NCBI GenBank assembly: GCA_946478775.1
Contig: CAMLDR010000168.1
Coordinates: 1-8,932 of the forward strand
Reading direction: 5' to 3'
Length of the DNA stretch: 8,932 bases
From: an uncultured Flavobacteriales bacterium
GTDB lineage: Bacteria > Bacteroidota > Bacteroidia > Flavobacteriales > Crocinitomicaceae
A program made the position numbers and the translations under genes. The notes under the pieces were generated by a model. It saw nothing but the letters and a program-made list of their open reading frames with translations, did not search any database and was not told the DNA's origin. This document shows positions 1-7,500 of the stretch, piece after piece. How positions within the stretch are numbered: position 1 is the stretch's first letter; each line of letters starts with the position of its first letter.

Positions 1-1084
1 CCAAAGCTTCTTTTTTCGTCATACCTGCTCTGCCAAGCGGCGGATCGATAAAGAGTCCGTAAGTCAGCATACGATCGGAGATTTTTCGCTTCTTCCCATC
101 AAACAGAAAAGAGGCTGTAATTTCGAAATCATTATAGGAAGTATGGGTAAATGCACCTTTCCCATTGCAGTCTCCCAGGGCGAAAACACCTTTTACAGTT
201 GTTTCACAGTAATCGTTTACTGAAATGTAGTTCCGTTTATCTCTTTCGATAGTCGTAGCTTCGAGGTTCAGTTGATCCGTATTCGGTGCCCTGCCGATCG
301 CTAAAAGCAAATGTGTTCCTGAAACTGTATGTTCTTTTTGGTCCTTTTCATACGTAATGCGAATACTTCCGGGATTTCCTTTTGCGGCAACGTTCTTCAA
401 ATTTGTCAGGAATTCGACCCCGTCTTCTTCCAGGATTTCCCGGATTGCCTGGCTAACATCTTCATCTTCCCGATTGATAATCTGGTTCGATCTTTCAATG
501 ATGGTAACCTTACTTCCAAACCGGCTGAACAGCTGACCGAATTCCAAACCGATATAACTTCCGCCGATAATGAGCAAGTGCTCAGGCAATTCCGTTAATT
601 CCAATATCGATTCATTTGTCAGGTATGGAACCTCCTTGTATTCTTCCGGTACCAGGGGGCGTGCTCCCGTATTGATAAAGATCTGCGGTGCGGTATACTG
701 CTCATCGTTTACACGAAGTACATAGTCCGAAACAAATGCCGCTTCGCCTTTCACGAGCGTTATGTTAGGGTCATCTTCAAATCCTTTGCCGATTGAATCA
801 ACCGAACCGGCAACGATTTGATCTTTACGTGCTTTAATCTTTTTTAAATCTGCAAGTGGTTTGTCTTTCAAAAAGATTCCGAATTCGGCTGAATGCCGGG
901 CATCCCACATTCTCCTGGCACTGGCTACATAAGCCTTGGTGGGAGTACAACCGGTATTGACACAAGTTCCGCCAACGGTGTTTTTTTCGATTATAGCTAC
1001 CTTCATTCCTTCTGCTGCAAGCCGGAATGCAAGCGGAGTTCCTGCCTGTCCGGAACCAATAATGAGCGCATCAAATTTCTTCAT
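1..1084 (-). CDS. FAD-dependent pyridine nucleotide-disulfide oxidoreductase, MerA-like (partial)
   Basis: This is a class I flavin disulfide reductase, a cytoplasmic enzyme passing electrons from NAD(P)H through FAD to a redox-active cysteine pair. Residues 1-361 are visible; the C-terminal dimerisation domain (about 100 residues in this family) lies past the left edge. The FAD motif GSGQAG spans residues 10-15. The redox motif GGTCVNTGCTPTK has cysteines at 41 and 46 and resembles mercuric reductase-like proteins more than dihydrolipoamide dehydrogenase. A second Rossmann motif, GGSYIGLEFG, is followed by VTIIER; the glutamate there suggests NADH preference. The second FAD signature GVFALGD and the family-typical HTSYNDFEI and DPPLGRAGMT follow. 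No N-terminal heavy-metal-binding domain and no mer genes are visible, so mercury reduction should not be assumed. The ATG at 1082-1084 is preceded by AGGGG, a plausible ribosome binding site. It is divergent from the next gene. Superfamily certain, substrate unknown. Confidence 0.9.
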   Translation of the reverse strand, partial: MKKFDALIIGSGQAGTPLAFRLAAEGMKVAIIEKNTVGGTCVNTGCTPTKAYVASARRMWDARHSAEFGIFLKDKPLADLKKIKARKDQIVAGSVDSIGKGFEDDPNITLVKGEAAFVSDYVLRVNDEQYTAPQIFINTGARPLVPEEYKEVPYLTNESILELTELPEHLLIIGGSYIGLEFGQLFSRFGSKVTIIERSNQIINREDEDVSQAIREILEEDGVEFLTNLKNVAAKGNPGSIRITYEKDQKEHTVSGTHLLLAIGRAPNTDQLNLEATTIERDKRNYISVNDYCETTVKGVFALGDCNGKGAFTHTSYNDFEITASFLFDGKKRKISDRMLTYGLFIDPPLGRAGMTKKEAL

Positions 1085-1393
1085 AGTTCCCCTAATATAC
1101 AAAATGAGAACGAGAGCACTTCTTTGTTCTCTGAACTTCGTATGGTAAACAAGAATGAGCGTGTTCACACTGAAAAAAGGTCATCGATCTTAGAATCAGG
1201 TGATCCAGGATACCAAGAACCAATTAACCCGCAAGGATCTCATTATCAATTGCAATCTGCTTTGTAACATTTTCTTCAGTAACAAATTATCACCTAAAAC
1301 ACATTTTCGTCGTCCCAGATTATCTCCTCGTCTAAATCATTTTTTTTCTCCACCCCTTTTCCCTAACTTCCTTCTTCACTAAATACTATTCAC
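1085..1393. other. 309-base divergent intergenic region
   Basis: This spacer lies between the start of the oxidoreductase (minus) and the start of the 546-residue secreted protein gene (plus), so it must hold promoters for both directions. I could not find a convincing Bacteroidota promoter (TTTG spaced from TAnnTTTG) for either gene. The half nearest the oxidoreductase carries copy A of a 44-base direct repeat. The half nearest the secreted protein is T/C-rich, with a run of eight T at about 1340-1347, and no Shine-Dalgarno sequence stands before the ATG at 1394. A short reading frame at 1200-1382 has low-complexity, unrecognisable content and I do not consider it a gene. Confidence 0.6.
1117..1160 (+). 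repeat. Imperfect direct repeat, copy A
   Basis: This 44-base segment matches 3048-3091 at 39 of 44 positions, including 22 identical bases in a row (1122-1143). It lies 33 bases upstream of the oxidoreductase start, so it would be in that gene's leader or promoter. Both copies contain the small dyad GTTC-TCT-GAAC. In this copy a second dyad, GAGAAC with GTTCTC, spans about 1106-1131. No transposase or target-site duplication is visible nearby. Confidence 0.75.
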
Positions 1394-3034
1394 ATGAAAA
1401 AAGCTTTACTTTTCGTGGCTGCAACTATCTGTCTGCAGGCTCATTCACAATTTCCTTACTTTTTACAGGAGCACAGCGGGAACAACGTCAATTACAGTAC
1501 GCTTGTGGATATGGAATTCGACGGGTCCGGGTCCTTCTTTTCCCTGCATGCCTCGAATCCGGGTCCCGGAGCGCTGATCACTCGTTACGATGCCATTACT
1601 GGCGGCGTACTGAATGTTTCCTACCTCACACGTGGGAATGCCCCTATTAAACCTACGCGAGTTCGTACTTTCGGTGGGAATCATTATGTTTTGTTCAATA
1701 CGGTTTCCGGAGCGGGTGTTGCGGGTTACTGCCTGGTAAGCATCAACTCTGGCGCTTACACAGTGAACTGGGCACACGCTTTTGCCGTACCTGCGGGGAC
1801 AAGACGCTATGCAGTTGATTTCATTATCGATGGCGGCGGAACTTTTGCCTACATTCTCTCTAACGCTTATGATTTAGCGAACAACCAGACGGACCTGGCG
1901 GTTACTGCTGTGAATCTTACCATACCGGGATTCACCTGGGACAACGTTTACCAGAATCTGGCACGCAATGAAGATGCCGGGAACATTATTTACGACGCCG
2001 CAACAAATGAACTGATCGTGAGCGCAATCAGTGCGGATCTTTTGAACCCGGTGATCGATCGCGGACCGATGCTGATGCGTTTAACACCGGGGACAGGCGG
2101 ATATCTTGCTTCTATGCTTTATGAATATACGCCGGGCTGTACGCATGCAGAACCAGCCGGAACCTGGGTTGTTTTGGAAGCGAACAACTTTTACCTGTCT
2201 TCGACCTCTTTTGAAAACGGTGTGAATGGTCCGCTGTGGTTATCGGAAATCGATCCTCCCACATTGGGAATCAATATGCAATCGAACCATCAAACGAATA
2301 CAGTATACCTGAACCCGGAGATCAATGTTGTACAAACAACGACTGGACTGAACCTACTCCTTTCCGGCCCTTCGCCAGCCGCATCCGGTTACGTACACAC
2401 CGAGTTTAACACTTCTGCACTTGCCTTTGCGCAAGGAGTCTATTATCCTTCTACTAATCCGCAGACTTATGGCAGATCGATTTTCGATGCTTACAATAGC
2501 ACTGGAATAGGAATGAATATTTTTTCGGTTGCTGAGAACGCTGCCAGTCCAGCCAGGTACTATTTATTAAAGACCGATGATTTAGGACGCAATGACTGCG
2601 ATGATCCTTATACTGTGACACCTGATCCTTGTCTAATGAATCCTTTAGGGATCAACTTTACAACAATCCCGGTAATCTTAACAAATGGTCCGGTCATTTG
2701 TTCTATTTCCAACCGTTCAAATACGATTACACAGACTTGTTTTGTACCATTCATGGCGACCCCGGACCCGCGACAAAAAGAAACGCGTTCAACTATCGGT
2801 ACTGAATTGACGGCTTCGCCAAATCCCACCCGAGGAATCTTTACTTTATCGGCAGGGAAAAGCATCCTGAGTGATGTATACATTAGTAATGCAGATGGCA
2901 AACAGGTTTCTGCTGAAATTTCTGAAACAACTGACGGGCTTTCTGTAAATCTTTCCGGGAAGAAGGCGGGGATGTATGTGATTCAGGTGCTGGTAGACGG
3001 TGAACCGAAGAATTTAAAGGTTATACTGGAGTAA
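1394..3034 (+). CDS. T9SS-secreted protein of unknown function, type A sorting domain
   Basis: The product is 546 residues. A signal peptide (MKKALLFVAATICLQAHSQ) covers residues 1 to about 19: a lysine pair, a hydrophobic core, then a polar cleavage region. The mature N terminus would begin near FPYF. Residues 20-400 are rich in G, N, T and aromatic residues with a strand-turn pattern, suggesting an all-beta or propeller-like fold; I recognise no named domain. Four cysteines at 402, 413, 436 and 449 form a cluster just before the linker. Residues 471-546 are a T9SS type A sorting domain: it opens with ASPNPTRGIFTL, continues with a DVYISNADGKQV strand and GMYVIQVLVDG, and ends in LKVILE. Known T9SS biology predicts Sec export, outer-membrane translocation, removal of this domain and anchoring or release outside the cell. 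The ATG at 1394 is chosen because the signal peptide follows it directly. A terminator follows at 3082-3124. Role unknown. Confidence 0.9.
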   Translation: MKKALLFVAATICLQAHSQFPYFLQEHSGNNVNYSTLVDMEFDGSGSFFSLHASNPGPGALITRYDAITGGVLNVSYLTRGNAPIKPTRVRTFGGNHYVLFNTVSGAGVAGYCLVSINSGAYTVNWAHAFAVPAGTRRYAVDFIIDGGGTFAYILSNAYDLANNQTDLAVTAVNLTIPGFTWDNVYQNLARNEDAGNIIYDAATNELIVSAISADLLNPVIDRGPMLMRLTPGTGGYLASMLYEYTPGCTHAEPAGTWVVLEANNFYLSSTSFENGVNGPLWLSEIDPPTLGINMQSNHQTNTVYLNPEINVVQTTTGLNLLLSGPSPAASGYVHTEFNTSALAFAQGVYYPSTNPQTYGRSIFDAYNSTGIGMNIFSVAENAASPARYYLLKTDDLGRNDCDDPYTVTPDPCLMNPLGINFTTIPVILTNGPVICSISNRSNTITQTCFVPFMATPDPRQKETRSTIGTELTASPNPTRGIFTLSAGKSILSDVYISNADGKQVSAEISETTDGLSVNLSGKKAGMYVIQVLVDGEPKNLKVILE

Positions 3035-3047
3035 ATCAAAAACAGAT

Positions 3048-3091
3048 CACTACTTTGTTCTCTGAACTTCGTATTGTAAATGAGAATGAGA
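3048..3091 (+). repeat. Imperfect direct repeat, copy B
   Basis: This is the second copy of the 44-base repeat at 1117-1160, in the same orientation, beginning 14 bases after the stop codon of the 546-residue secreted protein gene. The five differences lie mainly in the right part. Its right end overlaps the left arm of the terminator hairpin, so in this place the repeat supplies part of the transcription terminator. The two copies are about 1.93 kb apart. Confidence 0.75.
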
Positions 3092-3124
3092 GCGAGAGTT
3101 AAAGGCTTGCTCTCATTGTCTTTT
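3082..3124 (+). terminator. Intrinsic terminator of the 546-residue secreted protein gene
   Basis: The left arm GAGAATGAGAGC (3082-3093) pairs with GCTCTCATTGTC (3109-3120), 11 of 12 bases, across a 15-base loop. TTTT follows at 3121-3124. It starts 47 bases after the stop codon on the plus strand. The moderate arms, long loop and short T run suggest average strength. Confidence 0.6.
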
Positions 3125-3224
3125 AAAACCAGGTATACATTCGTATTTCACAGCGTTTTGTACTACAAGTATCTAAACAGAATTCGCGAACTCCCGAACT
3201 ACCATTAGAATAATTAAGCATTCA

Positions 3225-3845
3225 TTATCTTCTCCGGAAACTGCAGAACACAAAATTCTGAACTGTATCAAAAGGCGTTGGATGATCGACTCTTACACAA
3301 GTGATGTTGTCAAATACCGGTGCAAAGCATTCTGCTAAGGAATTTTCGGAATACTGCTTAATCGGAATCCCGCTGCATTTCAAAGGACCGGTTTCTGAAA
3401 AAGTACCGATTACCAGTATTCCTCCTGACCGAATGCCTTTTGCAAGCACTTCCGTGTAGGAGAGAATGTCTTTTTCCGCCGTGAGGAAATGAAACACAGC
3501 ACGGTCATGCCAAAAGTCGTAAGTTTCCTGTGGTACAAAGGTGGAAGCATCCGAAACGATCCACTTTACCCGGGCAGCTTTTTCTCCCAAACGTTTTTTA
3601 GCCCGTTCAAGGGCCTGTTCGGAAATATCGAGTACGGTAATATCCGTATAACCTTGTTCCAGCAAATGGTCTGCGAAGAAACTATCACCACCGCCCACAT
3701 CAATGATCTTAGCCGTTTTAGGTAAACCTGATTGTACCAGGAATTCCAGTGATGTAACGGGCACAGACTGATACCAGCTTACGGCTGTCAATTCCTTGGT
3801 CGTATAGATGTTTTCCCAGTGAGCTTTGCGATCGAAATCTTCCAT
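3225..3845 (-). CDS. Class I SAM-dependent methyltransferase
   Basis: This 206-residue soluble cytoplasmic protein should transfer a methyl group from S-adenosylmethionine to an unidentified acceptor. Motif I, DVGGGDS (residues 49-55), is the SAM-binding glycine loop of the Rossmann-like fold. VLDIS with D73 supplies the acidic residue that usually contacts the ribose. SDAS (98-101) and YDFWHDRAVFHFL (109-121) occupy the motif II/III positions. The N-terminal pattern HWENIY, then AVSWYQ, then SLEFL is typical of a compact family often annotated simply as methyltransferase domain protein, related to thiopurine and trans-aconitate methyltransferase types. Length fits a complete single-domain enzyme. 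The start is supported by the conserved N-terminal HWENIY and by a promoter-like box just upstream. It lies 37 bases after the DUF202 gene on the same strand, but probably has its own promoter. Substrate unknown. Confidence 0.88.
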   Translation of the reverse strand: MEDFDRKAHWENIYTTKELTAVSWYQSVPVTSLEFLVQSGLPKTAKIIDVGGGDSFFADHLLEQGYTDITVLDISEQALERAKKRLGEKAARVKWIVSDASTFVPQETYDFWHDRAVFHFLTAEKDILSYTEVLAKGIRSGGILVIGTFSETGPLKCSGIPIKQYSENSLAECFAPVFDNITCVRVDHPTPFDTVQNFVFCSFRRR

Positions 3846-3864
3846 AAATGTATGTGTCTGACCG

Positions 3865-3872
3865 CAAAGTTA
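3865..3872 (-). promoter_or_regulatory. Candidate -7 promoter box for the methyltransferase gene
   Basis: Read on the minus strand this is TAACTTTG, an exact match to the Bacteroidota -7 consensus TAnnTTTG. It lies 19 bases upstream of the methyltransferase ATG and just after the DUF202 stop codon, giving a short leader. No clear TTTG -33 element sits at the usual distance; the nearest sequence is ACTGC. Methyltransferase expression could therefore be partly independent of the DUF202 gene. Confidence 0.4.
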
Positions 3873-3882
3873 GGTATTTCGT

Positions 3883-4311
3883 TTAAAGCAGTAGAATCAG
3901 GTATACCAATAATACGGCGCTGATCAAAAATATAAAGCCCACAAGCAAGTTCAATAAAATATCGGAATGCTGGAAATCGCCTGAATTAATCTCTTTCTTT
4001 GTACGCCGGTAGCGAAATAAAGCAAACAAGAGGCTTATTGTACCAATTCCTACAATGGAAATTCCTATTGGAGCGGAAATTCCGTAATGGTTTCCCTGGA
4101 TTTCAATTTCCAGCGCTTTATTGATCCCTTTGGAAAGCAAAGAGAACTCCACCAAAACGAAACCAAATGCCATAATCCCGACACTTGTCCGGACCCAGGA
4201 TAGTAAAGTGCGCTCATTCGACAGGTGATCAGACACCTTTAGCTTTTCCAATTCTTTTTGCTGTTCATCTGAAGTATTCATAGGATCTTGCTGATTATAA
4301 TTTTCATCCAA
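3883..4311 (-). CDS. DUF202 family inner-membrane protein (YidH-like)
   Basis: The product is 142 residues. A charged cytoplasmic N-terminal tail (residues 1-30) leads into the DUF202 hallmark SNERTLLSWVRTSVGIMAFG (31-50), whose WVRT core precedes the first membrane helix. Three hydrophobic helices are visible at about 42-60, 78-100 and 118-141, with a basic loop RYRRTKK (100-106) between the second and third, consistent with the positive-inside rule. The length is normal for this family of small membrane proteins, whose biochemical role is not established. The first ATG is used; a second in-frame Met at residue 11 is also possible, and neither has a Shine-Dalgarno sequence. Upstream lies a 245-base spacer with nested inverted repeats that would form its leader if transcription starts early. 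Family membership is sure; function is not. Confidence 0.88.
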   Translation of the reverse strand: MDENYNQQDPMNTSDEQQKELEKLKVSDHLSNERTLLSWVRTSVGIMAFGFVLVEFSLLSKGINKALEIEIQGNHYGISAPIGISIVGIGTISLLFALFRYRRTKKEINSGDFQHSDILLNLLVGFIFLISAVLLVYLILLL

Positions 4312-4382
4312 TATTAAAAACGACGTTCTGAAAAAGTTTACATAATTTTTGGATTGAACGAATGAAAGCTTGGTTTTAGGTT

Positions 4383-4501
4383 TTTTTTAGAAAACGGACT
4401 ATTGGACAATACCAGTGACTTTTTATACTGCCGGTAATGACCCCATCATTACATTGTCCGGATTCAGGTACACTTTCGGGGAATAACTCTTTTCTAAAAA
4501 A
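4383..4501. repeat. Nested inverted-repeat element in the DUF202 leader region
   Basis: Outer 12-base arms TTTTTTAGAAAA (4383-4394) and TTTTCTAAAAAA (4490-4501) are exact reverse complements. Inside them, GGACAAT (4404-4410) pairs with ATTGTCC (4453-4459). Inside that are a hairpin GTAATGA-CCCCA-TCATTAC (4434-4452) and a short CAGT/ACTG pair (4413-4416 with 4427-4430). Together the inner parts can form a three-way junction. The outer arms are A/T runs and could match by chance, and the right arm merges with the T tract of the adjacent minus-strand terminator. The element may be a structured RNA leader, a protein-binding site or a small decayed mobile repeat; the sequence does not decide. Confidence 0.4.
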
Positions 4502-4535
4502 CAAAAAAGCCCCGTCAAAACTGACGGGACTCTTT
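4498..4535 (-). terminator. Strong intrinsic terminator of the SprB-repeat protein gene
   Basis: On the minus strand, AAAGAGTCCCGTCA (4535-4522) pairs with TGACGGGGCTTTTT (4517-4504), a 14-base-pair stem with two G-U pairs and a GTTT loop. A T-rich tract runs on to about 4498. It begins 21 bases after the stop codon of the 1037-residue gene. The long GC-centred stem and T tract make this the clearest terminator in the window, and it separates the surface protein transcript from the DUF202 gene. Confidence 0.9.
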
Positions 4536-4556
4536 CATTTAAGCAGCTAACGTTAA

Positions 4557-7500
4557 TTATTTATTCAAAATGATCTTCTTAACGATGGATGATCCGTTCT
4601 CGAATTGGATTCGGGTCAAATACGTTCCGTTCATTAATCCTGAAAGGTCTTTCGTAAGGATCGTTGAGCCTTCACTTAGGTTTGCATTTCCTGATAAAAC
4701 TATTTTTCCGGTTAAATCAATGATGCTAACAATAGCCGTTTCGCTCTTCGAAACATTATTCACTCGTATGGTCAGTTGGTCATTGACCGGAACCGGGTAC
4801 AAATCCAGTGTAACACCTTCTGAACTTGCTGTCTCATCAATGCCAGCAGGCTCATCCAGGGTATTTACCGTTGTGTTGGTAGTGATCGGTGCATTGTAAT
4901 CGAAATAGATATTTGCTGTATTTGTAAATACGGTTCCTTCCGGCAGGTTTGTTTTAGGTTTGATACTGTAATTCACCAATCCGGAACTCAAAGCATCTCC
5001 ATACTGGTCTTTCCATGGTAAATTGATATTGGCAAATTTGAAAGTTACCAAACCGGTTTCACTGATAGTCGTAGTGTAGTCGTAATCCGAATAACCCGGC
5101 TTGAAGGTTGTCCAATCCAAATCAACATCCAACTGATCCGTCACGGAAATGTTTTGTGCAAAATAGGTTCCTTCATTCTGGAAATGGATCGTGTAATCGA
5201 ACTCTTTCGTATCCATCGGAACAAATCCTTCCACACCTGTACCTCTTGGAGTTACTTCCTTGTAGTTCGGGTCGTATGAAGCTATTACCACTGTCTGGAA
5301 TAATTGCACATTGTTCCATGGTGTATTATCCAACAGCCAGTTTGTTGCTATAGGCGCTGCACTTGCAACGGTGTCGTAAAAATCAACCACTGTTCCCATC
5401 GGGATATTGGTAGGTGTGGTGTAATTGAGAAGAATCACTTCTTCATCTCCTGGAACCAACGAAGGGAATCCGGATTGTACACCATAAGATTCAGGAGTTA
5501 AAGGGTTCGTTGACTGCACAAAGCCTGGCAGACTTGCATTTACAAACGGCATCTGTTCGTCGTGTTCGTAACCCAGCTGGATTCCTGATTCGGTAATGGT
5601 TCCCTGATTTTTCACTACTACTTTCTGCTGGTAGTTATTCCCCGGGATCGGAGGAACCGTTGAGTTCATTGTTACGATTTTCAGGTCGTGAAGCGGATTG
5701 ATCACATTTGCAAAATCTACTGTAGTGTTGCAACCTCCCGCAGCAACCACGCTCACCACATTACTGTTACTTTGACAAGCTGCCAGAGGATAATATTGGT
5801 CTATTTGCTGAGAAATCGTGTATGTTCCGGTTGGAACACGGAAGCTATAATCTCCGTTTGCATTTGTAAAAACGGACCCGAAACCGGAACAATAAATCCG
5901 CATATTTTCCACTCCATTTTCACCCGCATCATCCACACAGTTTGCGTTCGCGTCTACATAAACATTTCCGGAGATCGTACAGTAACAGTTTTGGTTCGTG
6001 TTCGCATCGATAATTGAAAGTTGTTTCCATCTGGAACACCCGTTTGCATCTGTCACAGTCACATTATAGTTCCCAACCCCTAAACCGCTTGTAGTTGCAG
6101 TAGTTTCTCCATTGGACCAGGAATAGGTATATGGAGCTGTGCCACCTGTTGGAACTGCAGTAGCAGATCCGTCAGCAGTGTAAAGACAACTTGCCCCTAC
6201 TGTTGTTACTCCTACATGAACCGGTGAAATGGATGATAAATAATTTGATTTGGTAACCGAACAGCCCACTGCATCCGTAATCACACAAGAATAGCTTCCA
6301 ATTGCAACTCCGCTAATAGCGTTGGTTGTTGCACCGGTGTTCCAAAGATAAGTGAACGGTGCGTTTGATCCGGAAACAGCTGCTGTTACTGTTCCGGTGG
6401 TAGCCGGACATATAACCGTAGAAACATTTACATCCGCATTAATAGTACTGATTGGTGAAACAACCACACTTCCTGTTCGGATACATCCCACAGCATCAGT
6501 AACGGTAAAAGAATAAGTTCCTGGTGCCACATTGGTAATTGTTGAAGTCGTGGAAGGGTTTGAACCCCATGAGTAAGTATAAGGAGCTGTTCCGCCAGTT
6601 GCTGTCAAAGTTGCTGATCCTGTTGGCGAAGTACATTGACTGGGTGAAGATGTATAGTTCACATTTATAGGAGTATTGATACTGATGAAAGCACCACCGT
6701 TCCCTACACAACCATTTGCATCCGTTGCAACGACCTGGTAATAATTCCCGCCGGGTAAATTAGCAGCTGTATTTCCTGTTTGACCATTGCTCCATGAATA
6801 GGTATAAGGACCCTGACCCCCGGAGCCAAACGCTATGGCAGATCCATTCTGCTGCGTACAGGTTGCATTGGTAACTGTTGTATTCACCATAATCTGTGGA
6901 TTTTGCTCCACGTATGCACCTAAGTTAGTTGATTGGCATCCCTGGGCGTCTGTGATTACTAAAGTATGATATCCCCCGCTCAAACCGGTAATTCCGGGTG
7001 TGGTTGCACCATTTGCCCACAAGTAAGTGTACGGAGCAACTCCGCCTGATACAACTGCCGTTGCCGTACCATTCGTACAACTAGCATCTGTAGTATTAAT
7101 AGTTGCTGTAACGTTGGAAAGCTGTTGAATATAAATATTAGAGTCGCCAATATTTAACACACAACCTGTTGTCTGATCCTCGATCTCTAACGAATAGCTT
7201 CCTATCGGGGCACTGATGTTATTTCCCGCATAAGTCGTGGAAGTACTCGTATGTGTCCAGGTATAATCGAAAGGTCCGGTGGTTCCACTCACGTATGTAG
7301 CAGTAAGCGTTCCCATCGTAACCGGACAAACGGGAGAAACTCCGTAAGCCGAAAAATTAAATGATGGTGTATAGAAGCTATACACATCTTGAAATACATT
7401 TCCACTTGTGGCAACGCAATAGACATACGCATCACTTGTCATCCCGATACCGGTCAGCTGGTCCGTTGCTGAATTGACATTTGCGTGAGTAATTGTTTGG

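Noticed and set aside
893..1267. Plus-strand open frame of 124 codons over the start of the oxidoreductase
   Set aside because: It is antisense to the conserved FAD and redox motifs, and its translation shows no recognisable domain.
1200..1382. 60-codon open frame in the divergent spacer
   Set aside because: Its predicted protein is low-complexity with many N, L, F, P and R residues, no ribosome binding site and no known family. The DNA is a T/C-rich promoter region.
3183..3190. Palindrome TTCGCGAA in the spacer after the methyltransferase gene
   Set aside because: Eight-base palindromes are expected by chance and nothing nearby supports an operator or terminator role.
6027..7352. Regular repeats considered as a CRISPR array or intergenic tandem repeats
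   Set aside because: The periodicity of about 225 bases lies in one open frame and encodes SprB protein repeats.
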